64,000 bases of DNA from Nostoc sp. TCL240-02 (GTDB lineage: Bacteria > Cyanobacteriota > Cyanobacteriia > Cyanobacteriales > Nostocaceae): contig NZ_CP040094.1 of assembly GCF_013343235.1 (NCBI RefSeq), positions 4,340,501 through 4,404,500 on the forward strand. The letters run 5' to 3'. Under the pieces are notes generated by a model that saw nothing but the letters and a program-made list of their open reading frames with translations, was not told the DNA's origin and searched no databases. Below, in pieces: positions 36,883 through 46,518 of the stretch; within the stretch, counting starts at the first letter, position 1, and the number at the start of each line of letters is the position of its first letter. A program made the translations under genes and the position numbers.

Positions 36883-37650
36883 TTAAGCTTTAACTTTAGC
36901 TTTTGACCAAACGCCGTTTTGATCTTCATCATATTGCTGATGAACAGACTCCCAAGCAGCTTGTTCGGCTGTGAACTCGTCATTTTTTTCATTGAAGACA
37001 GTATTATAGCGCTCAATGAATGTGCGTTGAGCTTCATCAGAAAGATGAGTGCGAACTTCAGGAGACAAGTCATCTGGACTGTTGCACTGTCCAGGACAAG
37101 GGCGAGCAAAGGTTTTTTCGATCGTGTTAATTTCTTCGCCACCAGCACTTTCGAGTAGCAATTGAAATTCGCCAGTGCGATCGCTCGGAACTTCTGCCAT
37201 CAGTAAGAATTCGCCTGCTTGTAAGCGGGTTTGGTAGATAGCCGCCTTATCTTCTGGCATCCCCAAAGTAGTTAGAACTGATACCAGACCGGCACCTGCA
37301 CTACCTGCGATCGCTCCACTAGCAGCACCCAACAACACTGCACCAATAGGCCCTGCTGCTACGATTGGGCCGACAAAGGGAATAAACAGTACGCCTACAC
37401 CAGTGAGCAAGCTGAGAAAGGAACCAAACAAGGAACCAAAAACTGCCCCCGTTCTCAAACCTCCCAGAATCACATCCTTTTTACTAATAAAGCCTGCAAT
37501 TCTAGTTTCTGACTGAAAGTTTCTACCCATGACCGAAATATGATCTCTAGGTACACCCCTGTCTAGTAAACGTCGAATTACATCATCAATTTGCTTCTGT
37601 TCTTTGAATACAGCAGATATAGTACGTTCTGCTTTGTATACTTCTGTCAC
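36883..37650 (-). CDS. ChaB-domain protein with glycine-rich membrane-like segment
   Basis: 255 aa. Residues 1-60 ([31 protein letters not shown]) form an alpha/beta fold like the general-stress 'heat induced stress protein YflT' type. The middle (about 65-135) is very Gly/Ala-rich and hydrophobic ([42 protein letters not shown]), a glycine zipper that could insert into membrane. The end (about 195-250) is ChaB-like: [25 protein letters not shown] and [11 protein letters not shown]. The combination is known in cyanobacteria; function unknown, stress-linked by context. A small shadow ORF overlaps its 3' end and is not a gene. Confidence 0.8.
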   Translation of the reverse strand: MTEVYKAERTISAVFKEQKQIDDVIRRLLDRGVPRDHISVMGRNFQSETRIAGFISKKDVILGGLRTGAVFGSLFGSFLSLLTGVGVLFIPFVGPIVAAGPIGAVLLGAASGAIAGSAGAGLVSVLTTLGMPEDKAAIYQTRLQAGEFLLMAEVPSDRTGEFQLLLESAGGEEINTIEKTFARPCPGQCNSPDDLSPEVRTHLSDEAQRTFIERYNTVFNEKNDEFTAEQAAWESVHQQYDEDQNGVWSKAKVKA

Positions 37651-37742
37651 TTAAGTACTCTCCCTGTATTATTTTGTTTGTGCAATGGATATGGTGAAGA
37701 GGTAGATGCAGGCAGATTAATTCTTTTACACCAGTTAGAAGC

Positions 37743-37924
37743 CAATACAGTTCAGTTAAGCATTTCTTTATTCTCTCAGTGCCGCGCCAGTTGCTTCAAG
37801 TCGGGGAACCCGCCCAACGCACTGGCTTCTCTGCATCTCTGTGGTAGCCTGCGGCAAGCCGCTCCGTGTCTACGTAAAAAAATTGACTTTAACAAAGAGT
37901 TTTAGCCTTAACTGAACCGTATTG
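37743..37924. repeat. MITE-like element, family 2 (copy A)
   Basis: 182 bp. The ends CAATACAGTTCAGTTAAG and CTTAACTGAACCGTATTG are complementary at 17 of 18 positions. The interior holds a G/C-rich hairpin CTGTGGTAGCCTGCGGCAAGCCGCTCC... shared with copy B at 56901-57046 and a second palindromic module (CGCGCCAGTTGCTTC ... CGCACTGGC, about 37782-37827) that copy B lacks. Confidence 0.75.
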
Positions 37925-37995
37925 AGTTAGAAGCAGGATTGATTCCTGCTTCTAACTGGTTTTACAGACAGCCATCTCAACTCAGACGTTATAAA

Positions 37996-38535
37996 CTACA
38001 CACCTACAGGAGTCTTAGCCCCAGATGCTGGCTGTCTACCATCTGGATCTAATGCCTCTCCTTCAATAAATGAACGCAGCATCCAAGCTATCTCCTCATG
38101 CTGTTCCAACAGTCCAGTTAAAAAGTCAGCAGTTCCTTGATCGTGGAAATCATCACCAGACTGATCTACATGGTCTCTTAAGTTACGAATAACCTGCTCG
38201 TGATCATGCACTAAATTAGCTACCATCTTCGTTGCTGTGGGAACATTACCAGCATGTTCCTTCAGGGTAGCAATCTTAAGAAATCCTTCCATTGTGCCAA
38301 CTGGATAACCGCCCAAAGCACGAATCCGCTCTGCCAAGGCATCAATATTTAGAGTCAGCTTTTCGTAGTGTTCTTCCCAAAGCTGGTGCAAAGAACGGAA
38401 CTGAGGGCCAACGACATCCCAGTGATACTTTTTGGTTTTCACCAACAGTAGATAGGCATCTGCCAAATCTTTATTTAACAGATTAATTACACCTTGACGC
38501 TGTTCTTCTGTCAACCCAATGTTTATCGCACGCAT
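37996..38535 (-). CDS. dps: Dps-family DNA-binding ferritin-like protein
   Basis: 179 aa from the ATG at 38535, which follows GGGATGG at RBS distance; the frame extends to 38556. Ferroxidase residues of the Dps dimer interface are visible: KTKKYHWDVVGPQFRSLHQLWEEHY (His, Asp, Glu). The four-helix bundle is complete (LNIDALAERIRALGG, VRDHV, DFLTGLLEQHEEIAWMLRSF). The C-terminal tail DPDGRQPASGAKTPVGV is polar. Dps dodecamers store iron using H2O2 and protect DNA. Nostoc has several Dps proteins, so the exact paralogue cannot be fixed. Confidence 0.92.
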   Translation of the reverse strand: MRAINIGLTEEQRQGVINLLNKDLADAYLLLVKTKKYHWDVVGPQFRSLHQLWEEHYEKLTLNIDALAERIRALGGYPVGTMEGFLKIATLKEHAGNVPTATKMVANLVHDHEQVIRNLRDHVDQSGDDFHDQGTADFLTGLLEQHEEIAWMLRSFIEGEALDPDGRQPASGAKTPVGV

Positions 38536-38834
38536 TGTTTTTCCATCCCTAAGCAAACTTATTTACTAACTTCTCAAATTTCAGATACATTCCACATCAA
38601 CCAAAGGAAACATTATGAGCTTAGATTAGTTACTCAATTCATAATTGTACCTATGTCTTAATAGGTATTATTCAGCCAATAGTCTAGTAATTATCCATTT
38701 TCAACTCCAAGTATAAGAATATTAAATATAATAGTTAATTCATACCATCTAAACTCAGTTTTCCAACAATACTCAGGTGAAGATAGCTTTATACTTAATT
38801 AATTTAATTAACCAGCCTGCTTAACATTAAAAAT

Positions 38835-38876
38835 GTAGTAATGGGTCATTGCTTTTACACAATGACCCATTACTAC
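38835..38876 (-). terminator. Terminator after the small secreted-protein gene
   Basis: GTAGTAATGGGTCATTG pairs perfectly with CAATGACCCATTACTAC (17 bp) around CTTTTACA, 28 bp beyond the stop of the minus-strand gene at 38905. The A/T content beyond (ACATTTTTAATG read on the minus strand) supplies a short U-tract. Confidence 0.8.
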
Positions 38877-38904
38877 CCAAAAATTACCAGAACTATTAAT
38901 TTAG

Positions 38905-39261
38905 TTACTTACCTGTAACTTTCTCTAACACATTCTTAATATTTTCTTCCACAGAGGTTGCACCCTGTGAATTTTCAGGACGCTTCTGCTTGTCAATATC
39001 AGCATCTCCCTGAACCTCGTTGAGTCCTTTGTTGGACTCCTTTTGAACCTTTTTCAATCCTGCTGGTGGTTCTTTAGCAGCTTCATCAGTTTTGCGCTGA
39101 ATGTCAAGTAGTTGTGTAGTGCCTTCGGTAGGATTACTTTGATAGCTATCGATTGCAAAAGCAGGAAAAGCACTAGATAACAGTAGTAAGGCGCAAGTAA
39201 AGCCTACAATTAGAAAACGTACTGGACTTAAGATAGATAAAACAGAAGCAATAGTCTTCAT
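38905..39261 (-). CDS. Small secreted, stress-type hypothetical protein
   Basis: 118 aa. Signal peptide: basic start, hydrophobic run VRFLIVGFTCALLLLSSAF, cut near AFA-ID (about residue 37). The mature part is highly charged and Lys/Glu/Asn/Gln-rich (KTDEAAKEPPAGLKKVQKES and EENIKNVLEKVTGK) with no domain that I know; it resembles the 'low-temperature-induced' small exported proteins annotated in Nostoc. Its strong terminator and stress-gene neighbours (Dps, ChaB-type, CsbD-type) suggest a stress role. A lipobox is absent, so it is likely periplasmic. Confidence 0.7.
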   Translation of the reverse strand: MKTIASVLSILSPVRFLIVGFTCALLLLSSAFPAFAIDSYQSNPTEGTTQLLDIQRKTDEAAKEPPAGLKKVQKESNKGLNEVQGDADIDKQKRPENSQGATSVEENIKNVLEKVTGK

Positions 39262-39792
39262 TTGAAATCCTCGATAACAGCTTTAACAACGCAGAACTTT
39301 CACGGATAAAGCAGAGCTTATATTTTTATTTGGCAAATTGAGCAATAATAAAAATAGCAAACTACACTTTAATCTGAAAATCCTTGTAAAAGGAACCTGA
39401 TAAAGAGATGAAGAAATTATCTTTGTATTTCTGCATCGAAATAAGTAAGGGATAATAAGCAAATACCACCTTAATTCTGTAGCAAAAATTTTACATTTGA
39501 TATTGACATTCTTTTCTCAAGGTTCCTTGTTTCTACTTGTACTTTGAAAATGCTAAAGCCTGCATCAATCTCTAGAATGAACTTTTCTATATCTGTGGTT
39601 GCAATAAAAATCAGTCTCTAGATATATCGACTTAATATAGTTGTCGCAGATTAATGACTCTGGGATTTGTCTTCAGTGAGTCCAACTTTATCGAATCAAT
39701 GCAATTTCACAAATATGCACTTTATAGGATATTTGTAAAGGATAAAATTATATAAATATCTCCTTTTTTAAGGGGAAAAATAAATCTTTTAT
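39262..39792. other. Intergenic stretch between secreted-protein gene and GCS2-like gene
   Basis: AT-rich, no ORF on either strand that I can support. It should contain the promoter of the secreted-protein gene (minus strand, left part). No repeat or hairpin of note. Confidence 0.45.
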
Positions 39793-40893
39793 TTAAACTT
39801 GATAAGTCTGCCTTATTACTTCTTCTATTGAACTTACTCGATTAAACATTTCTATTAATTCATGGGATCTCGTTTTTCGCTTCGCCAGTAGTACTTTTAA
39901 GGGCATTAAATAATGAATATCTGGGTCATTTTCCAAGGCAACTTCGGCTGCTTGCAAGACTTTTGTCGCATTCTCAAAAATATCCTCGTTGTCAAAACCT
40001 TCTTTTGCTGAAATTTGATGTAATGCTGCATCGGGTACAGTTTCTCTACCTAGTAATGTGTTATCTAACACCAAACCTTTCAATAAAGCTAGCAAAGATG
40101 CGTAGATTAAAAAATCATCACAACTATCACAAGCTTTAAATTCAATACGTCCTACTTCAGCCGGGATGCGGGCGATTTTTGTTAGTGAAGGTATACTATT
40201 AATTAACTGTTCTTCTTTCTGAACAAAAACTAAGGTTGCTGGTCTTTTTCCAGTTCTGATAAATGTTCGTACCGATAACCCATCCCATAAACCTCCGTTA
40301 TAAAAAGGAGAACTATAACTAAAAGGAACTATATAGGGACTGTAATAAGTTAACTTTTTGCCAATATCAATTACACTTTCAGTAGACAAATCTGCCACTG
40401 AAATATTTAAATCTGGCCCATAAGACACCATGTGAATATTAGCAGTTTGTTCGTCAGGATAAGCCTGTAGCTGTTTGATTTCATAATCATTTAATGGAGG
40501 TTGAGGTTCAAAAGTCGGATTGTAGGGATTAAAACTGACCAAAACTGGTGATAAATCAAAGTTAGCAGCAACTTCACGTAGTAAGTGAAAACTTGCTGAT
40601 AATTCCGTAATAGCGCCTTGAATATCAGAATGTATAGTTGTTCTAATTTCAATACCTTTAACATGACAGTCTATCACTTCATCGGAATCTGCAAATCTTT
40701 CGAATCCTTCAATATACCATCTCTTCATCTTAATACCTGCATCACCTACGCGCAGTTGAGGATAATCGCTGGGATATGTGGGTAACTTTTCAATAATTTG
40801 ATTAAAATCAGCAAATTTTGTGTGAGAAAAATCAGCAAATTTTCCTTCTTTGTTTAGGAAAGCGACTTCATGCTCAATGCCAAAGAAAAACAT
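39793..40893 (-). CDS. Glutamate-cysteine ligase-like (GCS2-type) ATP-dependent carboxylate-amine ligase
   Basis: 366 aa. The start, MFFFGIEHEVAFL, has the (G)xExE-type N-terminal motif of GCS2 enzymes, and the middle includes GIEIRTTIHSDIQGAITELS, the YSYSSPFYNGG-like stretch and RIPAEVGRIEFKACDSCDDF (metal/ATP-binding Arg and Glu). The length is that of GCS2/YbdK-like ligases. In cyanobacteria gshA makes gamma-Glu-Cys, but this sequence differs from the usual cyanobacterial gshA, so it may join other amine and acid substrates. No partner ligase lies next to it. Confidence 0.72.
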   Translation of the reverse strand: MFFFGIEHEVAFLNKEGKFADFSHTKFADFNQIIEKLPTYPSDYPQLRVGDAGIKMKRWYIEGFERFADSDEVIDCHVKGIEIRTTIHSDIQGAITELSASFHLLREVAANFDLSPVLVSFNPYNPTFEPQPPLNDYEIKQLQAYPDEQTANIHMVSYGPDLNISVADLSTESVIDIGKKLTYYSPYIVPFSYSSPFYNGGLWDGLSVRTFIRTGKRPATLVFVQKEEQLINSIPSLTKIARIPAEVGRIEFKACDSCDDFLIYASLLALLKGLVLDNTLLGRETVPDAALHQISAKEGFDNEDIFENATKVLQAAEVALENDPDIHYLMPLKVLLAKRKTRSHELIEMFNRVSSIEEVIRQTYQV

Positions 40894-41191
40894 TATTTAT
40901 ACCTTTATTGCTTAGAGTTAACCTAATCTAACTAATAGATATTTCCAAAAATTAAATATGCTTTATCCAGAACCCTTGTAGAGATGTAGCACGAATATTT
41001 AAGATACTCCAATCAAATTTACTTTAACTATAAAAATTCTCAATAATAGGATAAATGAATTTTACCCCAAGATCGGCTTTTGCGATTTGAAAACCTCTCT
41101 GATTTATTTTTCTGTGCTGCCCTGACTATCTTCCTAGTCGCCGGTTAGGGTAGCTTAGTAGTGACTGAGGAAAGCTACCAGACGTGAGTTT

Positions 41192-41869
41192 ATGATAAGT
41201 ACCGTTCAATCCCCCTACAGCAGCGAACAGATTGCCGCTTGGTTGCGTGGGCTGCTCACCATTGCTTGGGCAGATGGGAATTTTGATGCCCAAGAACAGG
41301 AATTAATAGCCAATATCACCAAAGATGAATTAGCTCCTAAAATTAAATGGGACTCATTAGAGGTAATTAAGCCAGAAGAATTAGCCGCAGTGTTGGGTAA
41401 AGGTACACCAGCCGCGGAAAATTTTTTAAGGACAGCGATTATGGTAGCGATCGCAGATGGTACTTATTCTCCCAGTGAAGATGAGGTTCTGCATCAGTTC
41501 TGCCAAGCCTTAGAACAGCCAGAAGAGTTACTAGAAGCCCTTCGCCATACCCTAGAACACCCACAGCAACTTACCCCTGCGATCGCCAGCCCTGGACTTA
41601 CAAAGCGTCAAATTGATGCACTACACCCTCTGCGTGACTGGCTGGATGGGCTAGATATTCAAGACCCAAGAGTAGCCCGCTTTTTGTGTAAAATGATTCC
41701 CTCCCAGTGTCCCTTTGAGCGGGATGTCACCTTATTTGGACGCAAGATTGTTCACATCCCCCCGATGTGTAAAATTAACCCCTTGTATGAGCAACTGGTG
41801 GGCTTACGTTTCCGCGCCCTCTCTTATCTAGCTGATAAATGCGGTGAAGATGTTTCACCATATATTTAG
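41192..41869 (+). CDS. TerB-like plus Mo-dependent-nitrogenase C-terminal-domain protein
   Basis: 225 aa. The N-terminal half (about 12-120) is the TerB/tellurite-resistance helical fold (LLTIAWADGNFDAQEQELI, FLRTAIMVAIADGTYSPSEDE, metal-like Asp/Glu). The C-terminal half (about 140-225) is the Mo-nitro_C domain: LRDWLDGLDIQDPRVARFLC, MIPSQCPFERDVTLFGR and HIPPMCKINPLYEQL, with four Cys that could bind metal. The domain is widespread in cyanobacteria even where nitrogenase is absent, so it need not work in N2 fixation. obg follows 74 bp downstream. Confidence 0.85.
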   Translation: MISTVQSPYSSEQIAAWLRGLLTIAWADGNFDAQEQELIANITKDELAPKIKWDSLEVIKPEELAAVLGKGTPAAENFLRTAIMVAIADGTYSPSEDEVLHQFCQALEQPEELLEALRHTLEHPQQLTPAIASPGLTKRQIDALHPLRDWLDGLDIQDPRVARFLCKMIPSQCPFERDVTLFGRKIVHIPPMCKINPLYEQLVGLRFRALSYLADKCGEDVSPYI

Positions 41870-41943
41870 TTAAAGTTAGGAGTGAGGAGTAAGGAGTTAT
41901 AATTTGTAACTCCTCACTCTTCACTTCTCATTATTATTTAAGT

Positions 41944-42972
41944 ATGCAATTTATCGACCAAGCAAAAATTGAAGTTGAAGCTGGTAAGGGCGGCGATGGT
42001 ATTGTCGCCTTCCGGCGAGAGAAATACGTGCCGACTGGTGGCCCCTCTGGTGGTAATGGAGGACGAGGCGGTTCGGTATTTTTCGTGGCCGACGAAAACC
42101 TACAAACCTTGCTGGACTTCAGATATAATCATCGTTTTCAGGCAGAAAAAGGGACTCGTGGTGGCCCAAATAACTGCACTGGCGCAGCAGGGAAGGATTT
42201 AATCATCGAAGTTCCTTGTGGTACAACCATTTATGATGCTGAAACTGGCGAACTGCTGGGAGATTTAACTGAGCCTCAGCAGACTTTGCGAATTGCTCAA
42301 GGTGGTAAAGGTGGACTAGGAAATCAGCATTTCTTGAGTAACCGTAACCGCGCCCCAGAATATGCCCTCCCAGGATTACCGGGGGAAATAAAGCAGCTGC
42401 GTCTGGAGTTGAAACTTTTGGCAGAAGTGGGGATTATTGGCTTACCAAATGCAGGAAAATCCACTCTAATTTCATCTTTATCAGCAGCACGTCCAAAAAT
42501 TGCCGACTATCCCTTTACTACCTTGATCCCAAATTTGGGTGTAGTGCGAAAACCGACTGGCGATGGTACTGTTTTCGCCGATATTCCTGGACTAATTGCG
42601 GGAGCATCTCACGGGGCTGGGTTGGGGCATGATTTCTTGCGTCATATTGAGCGCACGCGAGTGCTACTTCACTTGATTGATGCCACTAGTGATGATGTCA
42701 TTAGGGATTACAACACAATTAAAGAAGAATTAAAAGCTTATGGACAGGGTTTAGCAGAACGTCCACAAATTTTGGCGCTGAATAAAATTGATGCCGTAGA
42801 TCGGGAAACTGTCGATTTGGAGGCTTTAGCTACCCAACTTAATCATCTCTCCTACGCCCCGGTTTTTATAATTTCAGCAGTTACTCGCATCGGCTTAGAG
42901 CCGATGTTACAAGAAATCTGGGGAATTCTCGACCAAATGAAGGTTCCTGAAGAAGTGGAGGCATTGAGATAA
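41944..42972 (+). CDS. obgE: GTPase Obg (ribosome-assembly / stress GTPase)
   Basis: 342 aa. The glycine-rich Obg fold (residues 1-158: [20 protein letters not shown] and [17 protein letters not shown]) is followed by the GTPase domain: P-loop [49 protein letters not shown] and the SAVTRIG. It ends shortly after the G domain; the C-terminal OCT domain of some Obg proteins is lacking, as usual in cyanobacteria. It helps 50S maturation and couples growth to GTP/ppGpp. The start follows a run of repeats and an ATTTAAGT spacer; no clear RBS. Confidence 0.97.
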   Translation: MQFIDQAKIEVEAGKGGDGIVAFRREKYVPTGGPSGGNGGRGGSVFFVADENLQTLLDFRYNHRFQAEKGTRGGPNNCTGAAGKDLIIEVPCGTTIYDAETGELLGDLTEPQQTLRIAQGGKGGLGNQHFLSNRNRAPEYALPGLPGEIKQLRLELKLLAEVGIIGLPNAGKSTLISSLSAARPKIADYPFTTLIPNLGVVRKPTGDGTVFADIPGLIAGASHGAGLGHDFLRHIERTRVLLHLIDATSDDVIRDYNTIKEELKAYGQGLAERPQILALNKIDAVDRETVDLEALATQLNHLSYAPVFIISAVTRIGLEPMLQEIWGILDQMKVPEEVEALR

Positions 42973-43065
42973 TTCGTAATGGGCTACGCCCCGCTACGCT
43001 AACGTAATTACTACTTCATTGGCAGGAAAGAGCAAATATAGATGATTGGAAAAACCACATCTGTC

Positions 43066-43093
43066 GTAGGGGCAATTCATGAATTGCCCCTAC
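43066..43093. repeat. 28-bp perfect palindrome (GTAGGGGCAATTCATGAATTGCCCCTAC type)
   Basis: Fourteen-base perfect arms with no loop. The same core (GGCAATTCATGAATTG) is the interior of the family-1 MITE at 14418, so this may be the stripped core of that element. It lies between obg and the minus-strand histidine kinase, where it can also act as a terminator-like cruciform. Confidence 0.75.
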
Positions 43094-43215
43094 AGCGAGG
43101 CTCTATTCTCATCAAAGAATGATTAATAAAAACCTAAAACGACGTATTGACGTTGATACACAACATAATTGTTTTGCAATCTTTGTAAATCTAATTGTAA
43201 TAAAAGCTCTTAAAA

Positions 43216-45879
43216 TTACGAATTATATTGACTATCTTGAATCAGGGGAATTTTAATCACAAACTCAGTGCCTTTTCCTGGCTGCGAAATACATTCTACG
43301 GAACCGCCATGTCTTTCTGTAATGATCTGGTAGCTAATGGCAAGTCCCATTCCTGTACCTTTGCCGATGGGCTTGGTGGTAAAAAAGGGATCAAATAATT
43401 GTTTTTTCACATTTTCTGGTATTCCCAATCCATTATCGCCAATCCTAATTATTACCTGATTTGGCTCCTGTAGTTGAGTACAAATGCCAATTATCGGAAT
43501 TGGGCATTGGTTATTCTCCTTATCTGCTTTACCGCAACTCTCCACTCTCTCTTCTAAAGCATCGATCGCATTTGACAAAATATTCATGAATACTTGGTTT
43601 AGCTGCCCAGCGTAACATTCAACCAAGGGGAGTTTGCCATATTCTTTAATTATTTGAATTTTTGGGTGTTGGTCATTACCCTTGAAGCGGCTTTGCAAAA
43701 TCATCAAAGTACTATCAATTCCCTCATGGATATCAACAGCTTTCATCTCGGCTTCATCCAAGCGCGAAAAAGTTCGCAAAGAAAGTACAATCTCTCGAAT
43801 GCGGTCTGCCCCAACATTCATTGAGTTTAGTATTTGTGGCAAATCTGACTTCAAAAAGTCTAGTTCGATTTGTTCTGCAAAATCCTGAATTTCTGATATT
43901 GGTTCAGGATAATGATTTTGGTAGAGTTGCAAAAGTGAAAGTAAATCTTGAATATATTCCTTGGCAGGGCTAAGGTTGCCATAGATAAAATTGACCGGAT
44001 TGTTGATTTCATGCGCTACTCCTGCGACTAGTTGACCCAAACTGGACATCTTTTCACCTTGAATTAACTGAGTCTGGGTCTGTTGAACTTCACGGAGTGC
44101 AATTTTAAGTTCTTCGGCTTGTTGTCGTAGTTGGGCTTCCGACTTTAGCAAGGCTTCCTTAGCTTGTTTTCGTTCAGTAATGTCTAAAACCATTGACGCA
44201 ACGCCAATCACCTGGCCATCAGGAGCAATTAACGGGTTGTTATACCACTCGCAGACCATCATCCTGCCATCTCTACTGATGTTATCGTTGACGCTAAAAC
44301 TCCCTCCACATTGTGTTGATAGAGCGGTGATAATCTCATTTACATGCTTTCTGGCGTTTTCAGGTATTATGCTCTCAAAACGATTCCCCACCATTTCCTC
44401 AGTGGTGTATCCAAAGATTCTTTCTGCTGCCCGATTCCATGTCTGAATCTTAAGGTTAGTATTCCATTCAATAATGGCTAAAGGTGTTTGTTCAATCAGC
44501 AATGCCAGTCTTTGCTGTGAAGCCCTAAGTTCTGCATCTGCTTGCTTGTATTCAGTAATGTCCCGAAAATACCAAATCCTACCATAATCATCTCCTAATG
44601 GAGATGCCTCACCATAAGCTCCTTGCTGTTTACGCACAGGTGCAGAATAGCGCTCAAAAATTCTTCCAGACTTCAGGAAAATTTCATCACGGCTGCTTTT
44701 TTCTGGATGCTGGTAAAGATACTCCACCTTCGCTAAAAATTCGTCTGGATTTACTAGTTTGTCTAGTACCCATTCCAGGAGTTGGCGATCGTCGCGTGTT
44801 TGGAGCATTACCGCAGGTATTTGCCATAGCTGGGAGAATTTCTGATTGTATGATGTCACTTTACGATTTTCATCAATAATCAGAATTCCGTCGATGGAAG
44901 CTTCTTGTTGAGCTTGCAGTACAGCATTAATGCGGTGTAGGTCTTTTTCTGCTTGCTGACGATCGCGCAGTATGGCTTGCTGTTCGCTAATGTTGCAAAG
45001 TAACCAACGCCAGCCGATCTGCTGACCTTGTGAATTATACATGGCAACCATCTTGGTACTAGCAGGAAAGGCTGTACCTCCTAGTGACTGTAGTTCGACT
45101 TCCCAATCCTGCACCTGCTGCAAATTTGTCAGTTTATTCATGAAGGTTTTGCGGTCTGGTTCGGCGATAAATAGAATGAATGGTTTACCTATTAGATAGT
45201 TTTGTCTCACAGATAGTAAGGCTGCTGTTACATAGTTAACCTCTTTGATGATGCCGGCGACATCAGTTACTAAGTAAGCATTTGGAGCAAGATCAAACAA
45301 ATCCTGGTAACGCCGACGCTCTAATTCTGCCGTTTCACAAGCGATCGCTAATTCTTCGTTTTGTTGACGCAGTTCTTCTAGAGCTTCCCGAAGTGCTTCA
45401 CAAGTTTGCATAAGATCAGTAATATCGGTAACTCTGTCAGTCACACCCAGAACTTTATCAGCTTCATTCGATAAAATGATGTCTCGAATGCTACCCATTA
45501 GAAATTTATTACCAGTCTCATCTTCAAAGCAAGACTTTTTGGTAGAGATAAGATGGGTTATACCCTGAGCATCAGTAAAAAGATCCTGATTCTCATTAGT
45601 AATATTTGTGGTGAAAACCAGTTCATCTTTTTGCCGGAACACATCAGCTTCTGCTTGAGGAAAAAAATCATAGTCTGATTTACCAATTAATTCTTCTCGG
45701 CTATGACCTATGAAATCACAGTAGTTATCGTTAAGTAATACCCAGCGATGTTGACGGTCTTTTACAAAAATTGGGTCAGATATGCTATTGACCATCTGAT
45801 GCAGAAATGCTGAGGAAAAGTTTTGCTGCTGCGTGTTGTGTTTTTGCGCGAGGTTATCTAAGAATCTAGGATGGTTCAT
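43216..45879 (-). CDS. Multi-PAS sensor histidine kinase
   Basis: 887 aa, no membrane segment. Four PAS units with S-box style motifs: about 28-150 (VNSISDPIFVKDRQHRWVLLN), 195-315 (LFDLAPNAYLVTDVAGIIKEVN), 325-445 (SIDGILIIDENRKVTSYNQKFSQLW) and 455-575 (IEQTPLAIIEWNTNLKIQTWNRAAERIFGYT). A coiled coil leads to the HisKA box GQLVAGVAHEINNPVNFIYGNL with the phospho-His, and a HATPase with NILSNAIDALEE, IRIGDNGLGI and GKGTGMGLAISYQI. This HEINNPVN subclass is common in Nostoc; the ligand and response regulator are unknown. Confidence 0.93.
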   Translation of the reverse strand: MNHPRFLDNLAQKHNTQQQNFSSAFLHQMVNSISDPIFVKDRQHRWVLLNDNYCDFIGHSREELIGKSDYDFFPQAEADVFRQKDELVFTTNITNENQDLFTDAQGITHLISTKKSCFEDETGNKFLMGSIRDIILSNEADKVLGVTDRVTDITDLMQTCEALREALEELRQQNEELAIACETAELERRRYQDLFDLAPNAYLVTDVAGIIKEVNYVTAALLSVRQNYLIGKPFILFIAEPDRKTFMNKLTNLQQVQDWEVELQSLGGTAFPASTKMVAMYNSQGQQIGWRWLLCNISEQQAILRDRQQAEKDLHRINAVLQAQQEASIDGILIIDENRKVTSYNQKFSQLWQIPAVMLQTRDDRQLLEWVLDKLVNPDEFLAKVEYLYQHPEKSSRDEIFLKSGRIFERYSAPVRKQQGAYGEASPLGDDYGRIWYFRDITEYKQADAELRASQQRLALLIEQTPLAIIEWNTNLKIQTWNRAAERIFGYTTEEMVGNRFESIIPENARKHVNEIITALSTQCGGSFSVNDNISRDGRMMVCEWYNNPLIAPDGQVIGVASMVLDITERKQAKEALLKSEAQLRQQAEELKIALREVQQTQTQLIQGEKMSSLGQLVAGVAHEINNPVNFIYGNLSPAKEYIQDLLSLLQLYQNHYPEPISEIQDFAEQIELDFLKSDLPQILNSMNVGADRIREIVLSLRTFSRLDEAEMKAVDIHEGIDSTLMILQSRFKGNDQHPKIQIIKEYGKLPLVECYAGQLNQVFMNILSNAIDALEERVESCGKADKENNQCPIPIIGICTQLQEPNQVIIRIGDNGLGIPENVKKQLFDPFFTTKPIGKGTGMGLAISYQIITERHGGSVECISQPGKGTEFVIKIPLIQDSQYNS

Positions 45880-46518
45880 ACCGGAATTTATCTCTAAAAT
45901 TTGGCAATAAGCCTCTATCTGGTTGCACTACATAAAACTGCCCTTCTCAGATTCGGAGAAGGATACACTTGAATGAAATTTCAAGGCAAGGCGAAATTTG
46001 TGGAACTCACGTTTATTTAGCTCCATGTATCTCAGCATGAGTATTATTTATTATTCCCAGACTAAGTATGAATGCAACAAGCAAACTCATCTTTAACTTT
46101 TAGTCTTTCCAGAAAAATTGGGACTAGGAAGATTTTCTTCTCTATGGAAATAAAGACGCTAGGCGATCGCACTTATCATCTGTGGTGTAGTCTTTTTAAT
46201 TATTCGCGCCCTGATCTCCCACTGAAATTTGCACTCAGAATTAGTGACAGGATATAAAACGGGCGATATTTGTTGGATTAAGTAATATCATCATGTCTGG
46301 CTAATTAGTTGTTATTGCAAACGAAGTGTTCATGGCGCATCTATATCTGATAAGAGATACGACATTGCTCAGTGAAGTTAGGAGGCTACACTGTACTTTG
46401 TAATCCAAGTCAGTGCGGCTAGTTCACGTAGAAATTGATACAAAAGCTTAAAGGCTTTGCTTACTGGTAAAAAAACGGAGTTAGACTAGAATTGCAGGGT
46501 AACAATCAGAGGAAAATT
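45880..46518. other. Intergenic stretch upstream of the VWA pair
   Basis: A small ORF at 46072-46257 (plus) has no motif and is not supported. Otherwise AT-rich. The VWA promoter should lie in the right part; AGAGGAAAATT before the ATG at 46519 is a good RBS. A terminator-like element of the histidine kinase is not seen. Confidence 0.4.

Noticed and set aside
46072..46257. 61-codon plus-strand ORF
   Set aside because: No motif or RBS, and odd composition for a protein; probably chance.
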